Made by a program: the position numbers and the translations under genes. From Delftia acidovorans (GTDB lineage Bacteria > Pseudomonadota > Gammaproteobacteria > Burkholderiales > Burkholderiaceae_C): a stretch of 37,154 bases of DNA. Below, in pieces: positions 28,895 through 36,462 of this stretch. Location of the stretch: the NCBI GenBank assembly GCA_031286585.1, contig JAITUC010000015.1, positions 1 to 37,154 of the forward strand, read 5' to 3'. The notes under the pieces were generated by a model. That model ran no database searches. It saw only the letters and a list, made by a program, of their open reading frames with translations, and was not told the origin of the DNA. Each line of letters opens with the position of its first letter. Position 1 is the first letter of the stretch.

Positions 28895-29535
28895 CCCAGG
28901 GACGCGGCCGCCTCGCCACGGGGCTGCTGCTGTCGTTGCTGATGCACGGGGTGCTGCTGTGGCAAGGCCTGGCGCCGGACATTCATCGGCCCGAAGCCGC
29001 CCGGCCCGGGCTGCCCCGCCTCCAGCTGGTCTGGATGGAGACGCCAGCGCCGACACCGGAGCCGGCGCCGGTACGGGCCAGCCACGCGCCCTCCCCGCTG
29101 CCAGCAGCCGCCCGACCCGAGCCAGCCTCCGGGCCCAGGCCTGGGCGACAGCCGCAAGGTGCCGCCGCCGCGCCGCCCTCAAGGCCAATCCCTGCGGCCA
29201 CAGACGCCCGAGCGGCAACCGCCGAGCCGCCGGCGTCCGCCGCGCCGGCACCTGCGCCAGCCGACAACGCAGCCATCCCGGGCACTGAGCGCAGCGCCAG
29301 GGCCATGGGCCGCCTGCTGGACTCTGCCGCAGGCCGCCAGGCCGTGCAGGCGGCGGCCCGGCAAGGCCAGGCCGCGCTCCAGACACCTGTGCAGCGCGAG
29401 GACCCGCTGGCCAGCGCCATGCGCGAGGCCGCCCATGGCGATTGCATGAAGGGCGAGTTCAAGGGCGGCGGCATGGGCCTGCTGAGCCTGCCCATGCTGG
29501 CGGCGGCCGCGCTCAAGGGCGAGTGCAGCCGCTGA
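28891..29535 (+). CDS. Proline/alanine-rich single-helix membrane protein, unknown function
   Basis: This is a 214-aa protein I cannot name. One N-terminal membrane helix (about 8-25, LLLSLLMHGVLLWQGL) is followed by a long Pro/Ala/Glu-rich linker (45-135) and a compact C-terminal part with two cysteines (GDCMKGEFKGGGMGLLSL and GECSR). The layout is TonB-like, but the C terminus is not a TonB domain. I chose the GTG at 28891, which overlaps the regulator stop; an ATG at 28870 is an alternative. It looks translationally coupled to the Xre gene. Confidence 0.65.
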   Translation: MTQGRGRLATGLLLSLLMHGVLLWQGLAPDIHRPEAARPGLPRLQLVWMETPAPTPEPAPVRASHAPSPLPAAARPEPASGPRPGRQPQGAAAAPPSRPIPAATDARAATAEPPASAAPAPAPADNAAIPGTERSARAMGRLLDSAAGRQAVQAAARQGQAALQTPVQREDPLASAMREAAHGDCMKGEFKGGGMGLLSLPMLAAAALKGECSR

Positions 29536-29574
29536 AGACGGCGCAGGAGCCCGTGGATGGCCGGACCGGCCCGC

Positions 29575-30651
29575 CTACTGCGCAGGGTCGCGCACTTCCC
29601 AGCGGATGGCGTCGATGGCTGCCAGCAGCTCGGGCGACAGCTGGGTGCCCCAGGCGTTCAGGTCCTCATCGAGCTGGGCCACCGAGGTCACGCCGATGAT
29701 GGTGCTGGCCACCTGCCACTTGGTATAGCAGAACGCCAGCGCCATCTGCGTGGGCGTCATGCCGTGTTCGCGCGCCAGCGCGTTGTAGCGGCGTGCGGCG
29801 GCCAGGGCTTCGGGCCGGCCCCAGCGCTGCCTGCGCACCGATTCATAGCGCGCAATGCGCGCGGCCTGCGGTGCTGCGGGATCGGTGGGCGCATGCACGT
29901 CGAACTTGCCCGTGAGCAGGCCGAAGGCCAGCGGCGAGTAGGCCAGCAGCGACACGCCCAGGCGGTGGCAGCTTTCGTCCATGCCGTTTTCCCAGCTGCG
30001 GTTGAGCAGGCAGTAGGCGTTCTGCACCGAGGCCACGCGCGGCAGGCCGTGCTGCTCGGCCAGGCGCACGAATTCGTGCACGCCCCAGGGCGTCTCGTTG
30101 GACAGGCCGATGTGGCGCACCTTGCCTTCCCGCACCAGGCGGCCCAGCGCTTCGAGCTGCTCGTGGATGCCGGTCTGCGAGCTTTCCCTGGACGGGTCGT
30201 AGTAGAGCTGGCCGAAGGCCGGCACATTGCGCTCGGGCCAGTGGATCTGATAGAGGTCGATCACGTCCGTGCCCAGGCGGCGCAGGCTGCCTTCGCAGGA
30301 GGCGGCGATGTCGGCCGCCGTCAGCCCCAAGCCCTCGCGCACCCAGGGCATGCCGCGCGAGGGGCCTGCCACCTTGGTGGCCAGCACCACCTTGGCGCGA
30401 GCGCCGGGACGCTGGGCGAACCAGCGGCCGATGATGGTTTCGGTGGCGCCGCAGGTTTCGGCGCGTGCGGGCACGGCATACATCTCGGCCGTGTCGAAGA
30501 AGTCCACGCCGCGTTCCAGCGCGCGGTCCATGATGGCAAAGGCCTCGGCCTCGCCGACCTGCTCTCCGAACGTCATGGTGCCCAGGCAGATGGGGCTGAC
30601 TTGCAATGCGCTTTGACCGAGCGCCACCGGTTGCATGGAGGGGGAATTCAT
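29575..30651 (-). CDS. Aldo/keto reductase, Tas-like
   Basis: This 358-aa NADPH-dependent oxidoreductase has the AKR TIM barrel. The catalytic tetrad is visible as D53 and Y58 (FFDTAEMYAV), K93 (LATKVAG) and H137 (LYQIHWPERN). The long loop after the histidine and the C-terminal IIGVTSVAQLDEDL are typical of the Tas/YghZ-like group. The ATG at 30651 has a weak ribosome site; a GTG at 30657 or an ATG at 30633 are alternatives. The substrate is not predictable. It lies downstream of hpd on the same strand, after an 89-base gap with a GC-rich hairpin. Confidence 0.9.
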   Translation of the reverse strand: MNSPSMQPVALGQSALQVSPICLGTMTFGEQVGEAEAFAIMDRALERGVDFFDTAEMYAVPARAETCGATETIIGRWFAQRPGARAKVVLATKVAGPSRGMPWVREGLGLTAADIAASCEGSLRRLGTDVIDLYQIHWPERNVPAFGQLYYDPSRESSQTGIHEQLEALGRLVREGKVRHIGLSNETPWGVHEFVRLAEQHGLPRVASVQNAYCLLNRSWENGMDESCHRLGVSLLAYSPLAFGLLTGKFDVHAPTDPAAPQAARIARYESVRRQRWGRPEALAAARRYNALAREHGMTPTQMALAFCYTKWQVASTIIGVTSVAQLDEDLNAWGTQLSPELLAAIDAIRWEVRDPAQ

Positions 30652-30740
30652 GGGCACCGAGTGTAGGGCCGCCCGTGTTTACCCTGACGACAGCGCGCCC
30701 ACCCGGCCAGGGCCGGGCGCGCGCGCTGCGTCTGTCGGGA

Positions 30741-31835
30741 TCAGGCGCCCTGCGGTGCCTCGGCCTGCAGCACGCCGCGGTTGATCTGGTCGCGCTCCAT
30801 GGACTCGAACAGGGCCTTGAAATTGCCTTCGCCGAAGCCTTCGCGGTAGTTGCCCTTGCGCTCGATGAACTCGAAGAACACGGGGCCCAGCATGGGCTGG
30901 GAGAAGATCTGCAGCAGCAGTCGCGGCTGGCCGCCCTCGGTCGTGCCGTCCAGCAGGATGCCGCGCGCCTGCAGCTCGCCCACGGGCTGGCCGTGGCCGG
31001 GCAGGCGGCCTTCCAGGTTCTGGTAGTAGATGTCATTGGGCGCGGTCAGCAGCGGAATGCCGGCCATCTGCAGCTGGTCGATGGAGTCCAGCAGGTTGTC
31101 GGTCAGCAGCGCGATGTGCTGGATGCCCTCGCCGTTGAACTGCATGAGGAATTCCTCGATCTGGCCGCCGCCCTGGCGCGATTCCTCGTTCAGCGGAATG
31201 CGGATCAGGCCGTCGGGCGCCGTCATGGCCTTGGAGGCCAGGCCGGTGTACTCGCCCGAGATGTCGAAGTAGCGGATCTCGCGGAAATTGAACAGCTTGC
31301 TGTAGAAGTCCGCCCAGTAGGTCATGCGGCCACGGTAGACGTTGTGCGTCAGGTGGTCCACCACCTGGAAGCCGTGCCCCTTGGGGTTGCGGTCCACGCC
31401 GGGCAGGAACTCGAAGTCGATGTCGTAGATGGACTTGCCTTCCTCGAAGCGGTCGATCAGGTACAGCGGCGCGCCGCCGATGCCCTTGATGGCCGGCAGG
31501 CGCAGCTCCATGGGGCCCGTGGGGATCTCCACCGGCTGGGCGCCCAACTCCAGCGCGCGCTTGTAGGCCTGGTGCGCGTCCTTGACGCGGAAGGCCAGGC
31601 CGCAGGCCGAGGCGCCGTGCTCGGCCGCGAAATAGGCGGCCTGCCCCGGCTCATTGTTGATGATGAAGTTGATGCCTCCCTGGCGGTACAGCAGCACGTT
31701 CTTGGAACGGTGCCTGGCCACCAGGGTGAAGCCCAGCTTCTCGAACAGCGGCTCCAGCACGCCGGGCGCGGGCGACGCGAATTCCACGAATTCGAAGCCC
31801 ATCAGGCCCATCGGGTTGTCGAACAGGTCTGCCAT
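30741..31835 (-). CDS. hpd: 4-hydroxyphenylpyruvate dioxygenase
   Basis: This non-heme iron enzyme uses O2 to convert 4-hydroxyphenylpyruvate to homogentisate in tyrosine breakdown. The product is 364 aa, typical of the bacterial form. The iron ligands are H161 (VVDHLTHNV), H240 (GIQHIAL) and E322 (FFEFIERKG). The ATG at 31835 follows an AAGGAG site. It is 21 bases downstream of the aromatic permease gene, so uptake and degradation are probably one operon. Confidence 0.97.
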   Translation of the reverse strand: MADLFDNPMGLMGFEFVEFASPAPGVLEPLFEKLGFTLVARHRSKNVLLYRQGGINFIINNEPGQAAYFAAEHGASACGLAFRVKDAHQAYKRALELGAQPVEIPTGPMELRLPAIKGIGGAPLYLIDRFEEGKSIYDIDFEFLPGVDRNPKGHGFQVVDHLTHNVYRGRMTYWADFYSKLFNFREIRYFDISGEYTGLASKAMTAPDGLIRIPLNEESRQGGGQIEEFLMQFNGEGIQHIALLTDNLLDSIDQLQMAGIPLLTAPNDIYYQNLEGRLPGHGQPVGELQARGILLDGTTEGGQPRLLLQIFSQPMLGPVFFEFIERKGNYREGFGEGNFKALFESMERDQINRGVLQAEAPQGA

Positions 31836-31856
31836 GGTTGGTTCTCCTTGAAGGTT

Positions 31857-33281
31857 TCAGCGGGGGATGTGCGCAGGCTCCAGTACGGATTCCAGCACAG
31901 GCGTGGGACGTTGGCGGAACACGAGGCGATAGGCCACGTAGACCACCAGGACCCAGATCGGAATGGCCAGCGCGGAGGACCGCACCGACGGTGTCAGCAG
32001 CATCACGCCCACCACCAGGGCCATGGCGGCCAGGCAGATGGCGTTGGTCAGCGGCGCGGCCGGTGCGGGAAAGCCCAGCACGGTCCTGCGCGCCACATGC
32101 GCCCGGCGAAAGCGCCAGTGCGCCACGATGATGATGGTCCAGGTGATCACCAGTGCCGCCACGATCAGCGACATCAGCAACTCGAGCACGCCGGCCGGCG
32201 CCACATAGTTCAGCACGATGGCCAGCGCCGTGAAGACGGCCGGATAGACGATGGCCCGCACCGGCACGCCGCGGCGGTTGACCTGCATCAGCGAGCGCGG
32301 CGCATTGCCTTCGCTGGCCATGCCGTACAGCAGGCGGCTGTTGCTGTAGACCATGCTGTTGTAGACCGACAGCGTGGCCGTGAGGATCACGAAGTTCAGC
32401 AGATGGGCGGCCGTGTTCTCGCCCAGGCCCGAGAACACCAGCACGAAGGGGCTGCTGCTGTAGGTGTCGCCGCCGGCCTTGAGCTGGCCCAGCAGATCGG
32501 TCCAGGGCATGAGCGACATCAGCACCGCCATGGAGCCGATGTAGAACACCAGCACGCGGTAGATCAGCTGATTCACGGCCTTGGGGATGACGGTGCGCGG
32601 CTGGTCGGTCTCGGCCGCCGCAAAGCCCAGCATCTCCACGCCACCGAAGGCGAACATGATGAAGGCGAAGGCCATCACCAGGCCCGACAGGCCGTTGGGG
32701 AAGAAGCCGCCGTGCGTCCACAGGTTGCGCACCGTCTGCTCGGGCCGGTCGGCGTTGGCCAGCAGATACACGCCCGCAGCGATCATGGCCAGCACGGCCG
32801 CGATCTTGATCAGCGCGAACCAGAACTCGAACTCGCCATAGGCCTTGACGTTGATGAAGTTCACGCCGTTGATCAGCACGAAGAACACCGCCGCCGTCAC
32901 CCAGGTGGGTATGCCGGGCCACCAGAACTGGATGAACTTGCCTGCGGCCGTCAGCTCCAGCATGCCCACGAGCACATACAGCGCCACACAGTTCCAGCCC
33001 GCCAGAAAGCCCGCGAAGCGGCCCAGGTAACGGTTGGCGAAATAGCTGAACGAGCCCGCGTTGGGCTCCTCGACCAGCATCTCGCCCAGGAAACGCATGA
33101 TGAAAAAGATGATCAGCCCGCCAATGGCGTAGCCAAGCAGCAGGGACGGCCCGGCCAGCTCGATGATGCCGGCCGAGCCCAGGAACAGGCCCGTGCCTAT
33201 GGTGCCGCCCAGCGCGATGAGCTGGATGTGTCGGTTCTGCAGCCTGCGCTCCAGGTGGCCCTGGGAAGAATTGCTGTGCAT
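31857..33281 (-). CDS. Amino-acid permease, AroP/PheP-like
   Basis: This is a 474-aa APC-superfamily transporter with about 12 membrane helices. It opens LQNRHIQLIALGGTIGTGLFLGS (first conserved helix, quoted in part) and contains FGGVEMLGFAAAETDQPRTVIPKAVN, both signatures of the amino-acid/proton symporter family. The link to hpd suggests tyrosine or phenylalanine as substrate. The ATG at 33281 has GGAG 10 bases upstream. A 16-codon reading frame with a strong ribosome site ends 19 bases before it. Confidence 0.9.
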   Translation of the reverse strand: MHSNSSQGHLERRLQNRHIQLIALGGTIGTGLFLGSAGIIELAGPSLLLGYAIGGLIIFFIMRFLGEMLVEEPNAGSFSYFANRYLGRFAGFLAGWNCVALYVLVGMLELTAAGKFIQFWWPGIPTWVTAAVFFVLINGVNFINVKAYGEFEFWFALIKIAAVLAMIAAGVYLLANADRPEQTVRNLWTHGGFFPNGLSGLVMAFAFIMFAFGGVEMLGFAAAETDQPRTVIPKAVNQLIYRVLVFYIGSMAVLMSLMPWTDLLGQLKAGGDTYSSSPFVLVFSGLGENTAAHLLNFVILTATLSVYNSMVYSNSRLLYGMASEGNAPRSLMQVNRRGVPVRAIVYPAVFTALAIVLNYVAPAGVLELLMSLIVAALVITWTIIIVAHWRFRRAHVARRTVLGFPAPAAPLTNAICLAAMALVVGVMLLTPSVRSSALAIPIWVLVVYVAYRLVFRQRPTPVLESVLEPAHIPR

Positions 33282-33300
33282 CGGTGGGGTGCTCCGGCTT

Positions 33301-33351
33301 TCAGCAAGGCGCGCGGCGGCGCAGGGGTTGGAACACTTCGGTGGTCTTCAC
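33301..33351 (-). CDS. Possible 16-residue leader peptide before the permease
   Basis: On the minus strand a GTG (33351) with a strong GAGGAG site 8 bases upstream opens a frame for MKTTEVFQPLRRRAPC, ending in TGA at 33301-33303. It ends next to the permease ribosome site. It is not rich in one amino acid, so classical attenuation is not indicated. Translational coupling or chance are the alternatives. Confidence 0.3.
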   Translation of the reverse strand: MKTTEVFQPLRRRAPC

Positions 33352-33406
33352 GGCAATGTCTCCTCGTGGGGTGCCTGTTGGAATGCGGGGCCTTGTGCGC
33401 CCCTTG

Positions 33407-33420
33407 TTGATGGGTATCAA
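33407..33420. promoter_or_regulatory. Perfect FNR/Anr-type site
   Basis: TTGATGGGTATCAA matches the FNR/Anr consensus TTGAT-N4-ATCAA at every fixed base, and the symmetry extends one base further on each side (GTTGAT/ATCAAC). It lies 126 bases before the permease ATG and 181 before the TetR ATG. Oxygen-responsive control would suit an operon encoding an O2-consuming dioxygenase. Confidence 0.6.
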
Positions 33421-33426
33421 CTATAA

Positions 33427-33446
33427 AAAACAATAAATTATTATTT
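33427..33446. repeat. Duplicated operator-like motif, copy 1
   Basis: AAAACAAT-N4-TATTATTT; the same 16 fixed bases recur at 33559-33578. This copy overlaps an inverted repeat, ATAAATTA with TAATTTAT (33433-33458, 10-base spacer). It is a candidate binding site for the adjacent TetR protein. Confidence 0.5.
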
Positions 33447-33558
33447 CTTGTAATTTATCCCTATGGACAAGCCCGGAAAGAAGGAGTAGCGAAGGCGTTC
33501 GACGCATTGCCGCCCGCCATGCCGCACTCCGCCAACGGTTGAACGCCCGCAACAAACA

Positions 33559-33578
33559 AAAACAATCTACTATTATTT
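33559..33578. repeat. Duplicated operator-like motif, copy 2
   Basis: Second copy of AAAACAAT-N4-TATTATTT, ending 23 bases before the TetR ATG, where a bound protein could block its own gene. The copies start 132 bases apart. Confidence 0.5.
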
Positions 33579-33601
33579 TTTTGCCCTCTGGAGCCCAGAA
33601 C

Positions 33602-34249
33602 ATGACGACGTCCGCCACGCAGCGGCGCGCACGCACGCCGCAGACCGAGCGTGTGGAGACAACGCAACGCAAGATCATCGACTCCGCACTGGCGCTGCTG
33701 CGCGAGGGCGGCTTCAAGAGCGCCACGCTGCAGGCCATCGCGCGCGGCGCCGATGTGTCGCTGGGCGCGCTGCAGCACCACTTCGAGAGCCGCGATGCGC
33801 TGATGGAGCGGCTGGTCATCGAGGTCATGGAACCGCTGAGCGACCAGGGCACGGTCTGGCCCGACAAGGCCCTGCCCCTGCGCGAGCGCGCCGAAACCTT
33901 CGTCACCCTGGCCTGGGACAACATCTTCGGCGCGGCCAACTACCAGGCGGCCTGGAGCATGTTCTTCGGCTGCAAGGCCTCCCCCTCGCTGTTCGACCGC
34001 GTGGACGCGCGCCGGGTGCATGTGGACAGCGTGTTCTACACCCGCTTCCTGGACGTCTTCCCCGAGATCGCGCAGCACCATCCCCGCCCGCAGGGCTTTG
34101 CGGCCATGGCCTTCGCCATCCTGCGCGGCACCGGCGTGCTGGAGCTGTTCGAGGTGGGCGAGCAGGAACGCAGGGGCAGCCTCGATGCGCTGGTCGAGGC
34201 CATCGTCCAGGCAGGCACCCCTCAGACCGGCGGCGGCGCCGCCGCCTGA
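33602..34249 (+). CDS. TetR-family transcriptional regulator
   Basis: This is a 215-aa one-domain-plus-ligand-pocket regulator. The DNA-binding part is at about 22-70 (KIIDSALALLREGGFKSATLQAIARGADVSLGALQHHFESR, key pieces only). The C-terminal ligand domain is typical in length and has no obvious subfamily mark. The ATG at 33602 follows TCTGGAG. It diverges from the permease-hpd operon and probably controls it. Its 3' end overlaps the convergent LysR gene by 28 bases. Confidence 0.9.
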   Translation: MTTSATQRRARTPQTERVETTQRKIIDSALALLREGGFKSATLQAIARGADVSLGALQHHFESRDALMERLVIEVMEPLSDQGTVWPDKALPLRERAETFVTLAWDNIFGAANYQAAWSMFFGCKASPSLFDRVDARRVHVDSVFYTRFLDVFPEIAQHHPRPQGFAAMAFAILRGTGVLELFEVGEQERRGSLDALVEAIVQAGTPQTGGGAAA

Positions 34250-35133
34250 ACCTCGGTCAGTCCCCAGACCCTGCGCAGCTGCGACAGCGTGGCCACCAGG
34301 GCCGGGTCGTGCTCGGCCTCGCGCGGGTGGATGAAGCCCAGCTGCGCCGCCACGCGCGCATGCGGCCAGATGGCCACGCAGCCATGCTCGGCCGCGGCCA
34401 GGGCGCGGTCCTCGCGCAGCAGCGCCAGGCCCAGGCCGGCACGCACCAGGCTCTCGGGCGCGGCGGCGGCATCGCTTTCCACGATCTGATTGGGGCTCAG
34501 CCCCTGGCGGGCGAACAGCGCCAGCAGCAGGGCCTGCTCATGGTGCTGCGCGGGCGCACCGATCCAGGGCAGTTGCGCCAGATCCTTCCAGCCCGATTGC
34601 AGGATGCGCTCGCGCAGCGCAGGCGGCGCCGCCACGCGGTAGTGCAGCGTCTGCAGCACCAGGGCGCCCAGGTCGCGCGGCATGTGGGCGCCGATGTAGA
34701 ACGCGCCCTGCAGCCCGCCTGCCGCGACCTGCGCACGCAGCTCCTCGGCCCAGCCCTGGCGTGTCTTGATGTCCAGCAGCGGCAGCGCCTCCACCAGGCC
34801 ATGCAGCAGCGAGCCCAGGCGAAGCGCCTCGGGATCGGCCACCGTGCCCAGCAGCAGCTGGCCCGTGATCTCGCCCTGCAGCTCGCGGGCCTGGCCCTGC
34901 AGCCTGCCCGCCGCATCCAGCACCTGCCGGGCGGGCTCCATCAGCGCCTCGCCGGCCCGCGTGAGGCTGATGCGGCCCGGGCGCCGGTCGAACAGCGCCA
35001 CGCCCAGCTCTTCCTCCAGCGCCTTGATCTGGGCCGTGATGGCGGGCTGCGTCAGGTGCAGGGCCTCGGCCGTGCGCGTGACGCTGCCCAGCGTGGCCGC
35101 CGTGACGTAGGCGCGCAGCTGATACATCTCCAT
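34222..35133 (-). CDS. LysR-family regulator next to the ABC transporter gene
   Basis: This is a 303-aa LysR protein. The helix-turn-helix covers about 1-60 (YVTAATLGSVTRTAEALHLTQPAITAQIKALEEEL, cited in part), and the effector domain covers 90-290. The ATG at 35133 gives the standard N terminus MEMYQLRAYV; another ATG two codons later is possible. The long open frame upstream is not coding. It lies 83 bases downstream of the ABC ATPase on the same strand. Its codons are GC-rich, as in the rest of the native sequence. Confidence 0.9.
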   Translation of the reverse strand: MEMYQLRAYVTAATLGSVTRTAEALHLTQPAITAQIKALEEELGVALFDRRPGRISLTRAGEALMEPARQVLDAAGRLQGQARELQGEITGQLLLGTVADPEALRLGSLLHGLVEALPLLDIKTRQGWAEELRAQVAAGGLQGAFYIGAHMPRDLGALVLQTLHYRVAAPPALRERILQSGWKDLAQLPWIGAPAQHHEQALLLALFARQGLSPNQIVESDAAAAPESLVRAGLGLALLREDRALAAAEHGCVAIWPHARVAAQLGFIHPREAEHDPALVATLSQLRRVWGLTEVQAAAPPPV

Positions 35134-35216
35134 GGGCGGCCAGCCTAGCGCAGGCGCCAGGGCCTGCGGCCCGGGCAGGCCCGGGTTACAGGGAACATCC
35201 CTAGCCGTCTCATCGT

Positions 35217-36350
35217 TCACTCGTCGAGGTAGCGCAGCTGCGTGGGCTCGATGCCCAGGCGCACCGGCATGCCCATGGGGAACATGGCAATGCCCGCGTA
35301 GTGCGCTTGGTCGGCGACCACGGCCACCTCGCCCACGCGCACGCGGTAGCGCGAGAACTCGCCCAGGAACTCGGCGCTTTCGATCTGCCCTTCCACCCAC
35401 ACGCGCGAGGCATCGCCCGCATCGTCGCGCACCGCGATCTGCACCTGGTGCGGCCGGAAGGCCAGCGCCGCGCGCCCCGGCGCGGGCGGCTGGGCCGAGC
35501 GCGGCAGGGTCAGCGTGCCCAGGCCCGGCACCTTGAAGGCCAGCGACTCGCCGCCCGTCGGCAGCACCTCGCCCTCCAGCACATTGGCCGTGCCCACAAA
35601 GCCCGCCACGAAGCGGTTGGCCGGATAGTCGTACAGCCCGGCCGCCGAGCCCACCTGCTGCAGCACACCCTTGTCCAGCACGGCCATGCGGTCGGCCGTT
35701 GTCATGGCCTCCTCCTGGTCGTGGGTGACGAAGATGGTGGTCAGGCCCAGCTTGCGCTGCAGGCTGCGCAGCTCCTCGCGCATCTGCACGCGCAGCTGCT
35801 TGTCGAGGTTGGACAGCGGCTCGTCCAGCAGCAGCAGCTTGGGCGCGATGACCACGGTGCGCGCCAGCGCCACGCGCTGCTGCTGCCCGCCACTCAAGTC
35901 GGCCGGTTTGCGTCCTGCATAGCCGGTCAGGTTGACGATTTCCAGCATCCGATTAACGCGCTGGCGGATAAACTCCGCTTTCTCGCCAGCAATTTGCAGG
36001 CCGTAGGCGACGTTATTAAAGACGCTTTTATGGGGCCAGATGGCATAATTCTGGAACATCATGCCCAACTGGCGTTTCTCCGGTGGTAGCATATAGCGTG
36101 GGCTGGCGGCGAGGCGGCCGTTCAAATGAATTTCGCCCGAGTCTGGCTGGATAAAGCCTGCAACCATGCGCAGCGTGGTGGTTTTCCCGCAACCGCTTGG
36201 TCCCAGCAGAACCACCAGTTCTCCAGGGGAAATGGCAAGATCGATGCCGTTCACGGCGCGGTGTTCACCCATAGACTTACTCAGCGCGCGCAGCGCGAGA
36301 CGAGGCGAGGTGTCTGTTACTTCCTGGGGCAATGAAAATGCAGAAGCCAA
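35217..36350 (-). CDS. ABC transporter ATPase (PotA/FbpC-like), composition-chimeric
   Basis: This 377-aa ATPase of an importer would power uptake of a small solute (polyamine, iron, phosphonate or similar). Walker A GPSGCGKT is at 50-57, Q-loop MFQNYAIWPH near 98-107, signature LSGGQ at 152-156, Walker B LLLLDEP at 172-178 and H-loop H210. A C-terminal TOBE-type domain is at about 285-377. The start is a TTG at 36350 with GGAG 7 bases upstream. No permease or binding protein is in view. Residues 1 to about 150 use A/T-ending codons unlike the rest of the window, and the remainder uses native GC-rich codons. The frame is intact throughout. Confidence 0.9.
   Translation of the reverse strand: MASAFSLPQEVTDTSPRLALRALSKSMGEHRAVNGIDLAISPGELVVLLGPSGCGKTTTLRMVAGFIQPDSGEIHLNGRLAASPRYMLPPEKRQLGMMFQNYAIWPHKSVFNNVAYGLQIAGEKAEFIRQRVNRMLEIVNLTGYAGRKPADLSGGQQQRVALARTVVIAPKLLLLDEPLSNLDKQLRVQMREELRSLQRKLGLTTIFVTHDQEEAMTTADRMAVLDKGVLQQVGSAAGLYDYPANRFVAGFVGTANVLEGEVLPTGGESLAFKVPGLGTLTLPRSAQPPAPGRAALAFRPHQVQIAVRDDAGDASRVWVEGQIESAEFLGEFSRYRVRVGEVAVVADQAHYAGIAMFPMGMPVRLGIEPTQLRYLDE
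35880..35905. other. Composition junction inside the ABC ATPase gene
   Basis: To the left of about 35,885 nearly all codons end in G or C. To the right, AAA, GAA, ATT, TTT, AAT and CAT become common, and non-coding DNA is AT-rich. The switch coincides with the codons for LSGGQQQRV, the most conserved stretch of the protein. The exact base cannot be fixed because both sides agree there. Confidence 0.8.
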
Positions 36351-36462
36351 AATACCACTCCGAATAATAATTAATCACATTACTGGGCTACTATAGGCAG
36401 CGTCGTTTTATTGCTTAACTGTTTAAATCGGCAAAGTTAATGCGCAGATGTGCTAAGCGCGG
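36351..36462. other. AT-rich spacer in the foreign-type segment
   Basis: These 112 bases between the ABC ATPase and the cyclodeaminase gene are clearly AT-rich (AATAATAATTAATCACATT and similar). They probably hold the promoter and ribosome site of the ATPase gene. I see no terminator hairpin and no recognisable operator. Confidence 0.6.

Larger units (their letters stand above)
33282..33601. promoter_or_regulatory. Control region between the permease-hpd operon and the TetR gene
   Basis: This 320-base stretch without an annotated gene carries several elements, listed separately: a possible leader peptide (33301-33351), a perfect FNR/Anr-type site (33407-33420), a duplicated AT-rich motif (33427-33446, 33559-33578) and an inverted repeat (33433-33458). 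The middle is strikingly AT-rich for this genome. Divergent promoters for the permease and the TetR gene should lie here. I cannot place -35/-10 pairs with confidence. Confidence 0.7.

Noticed and set aside
30693..30722. Strong GC hairpin between hpd and the aldo/keto reductase gene
   Set aside because: It has an 8-bp stem but no T run on either strand, so I did not call it a terminator.
30606..33410. A 934-codon open frame on the plus strand opposite hpd and the permease
   Set aside because: The translation is His/Gln/Ala/Arg-rich antisense of well-recognised genes, with no domain of its own.
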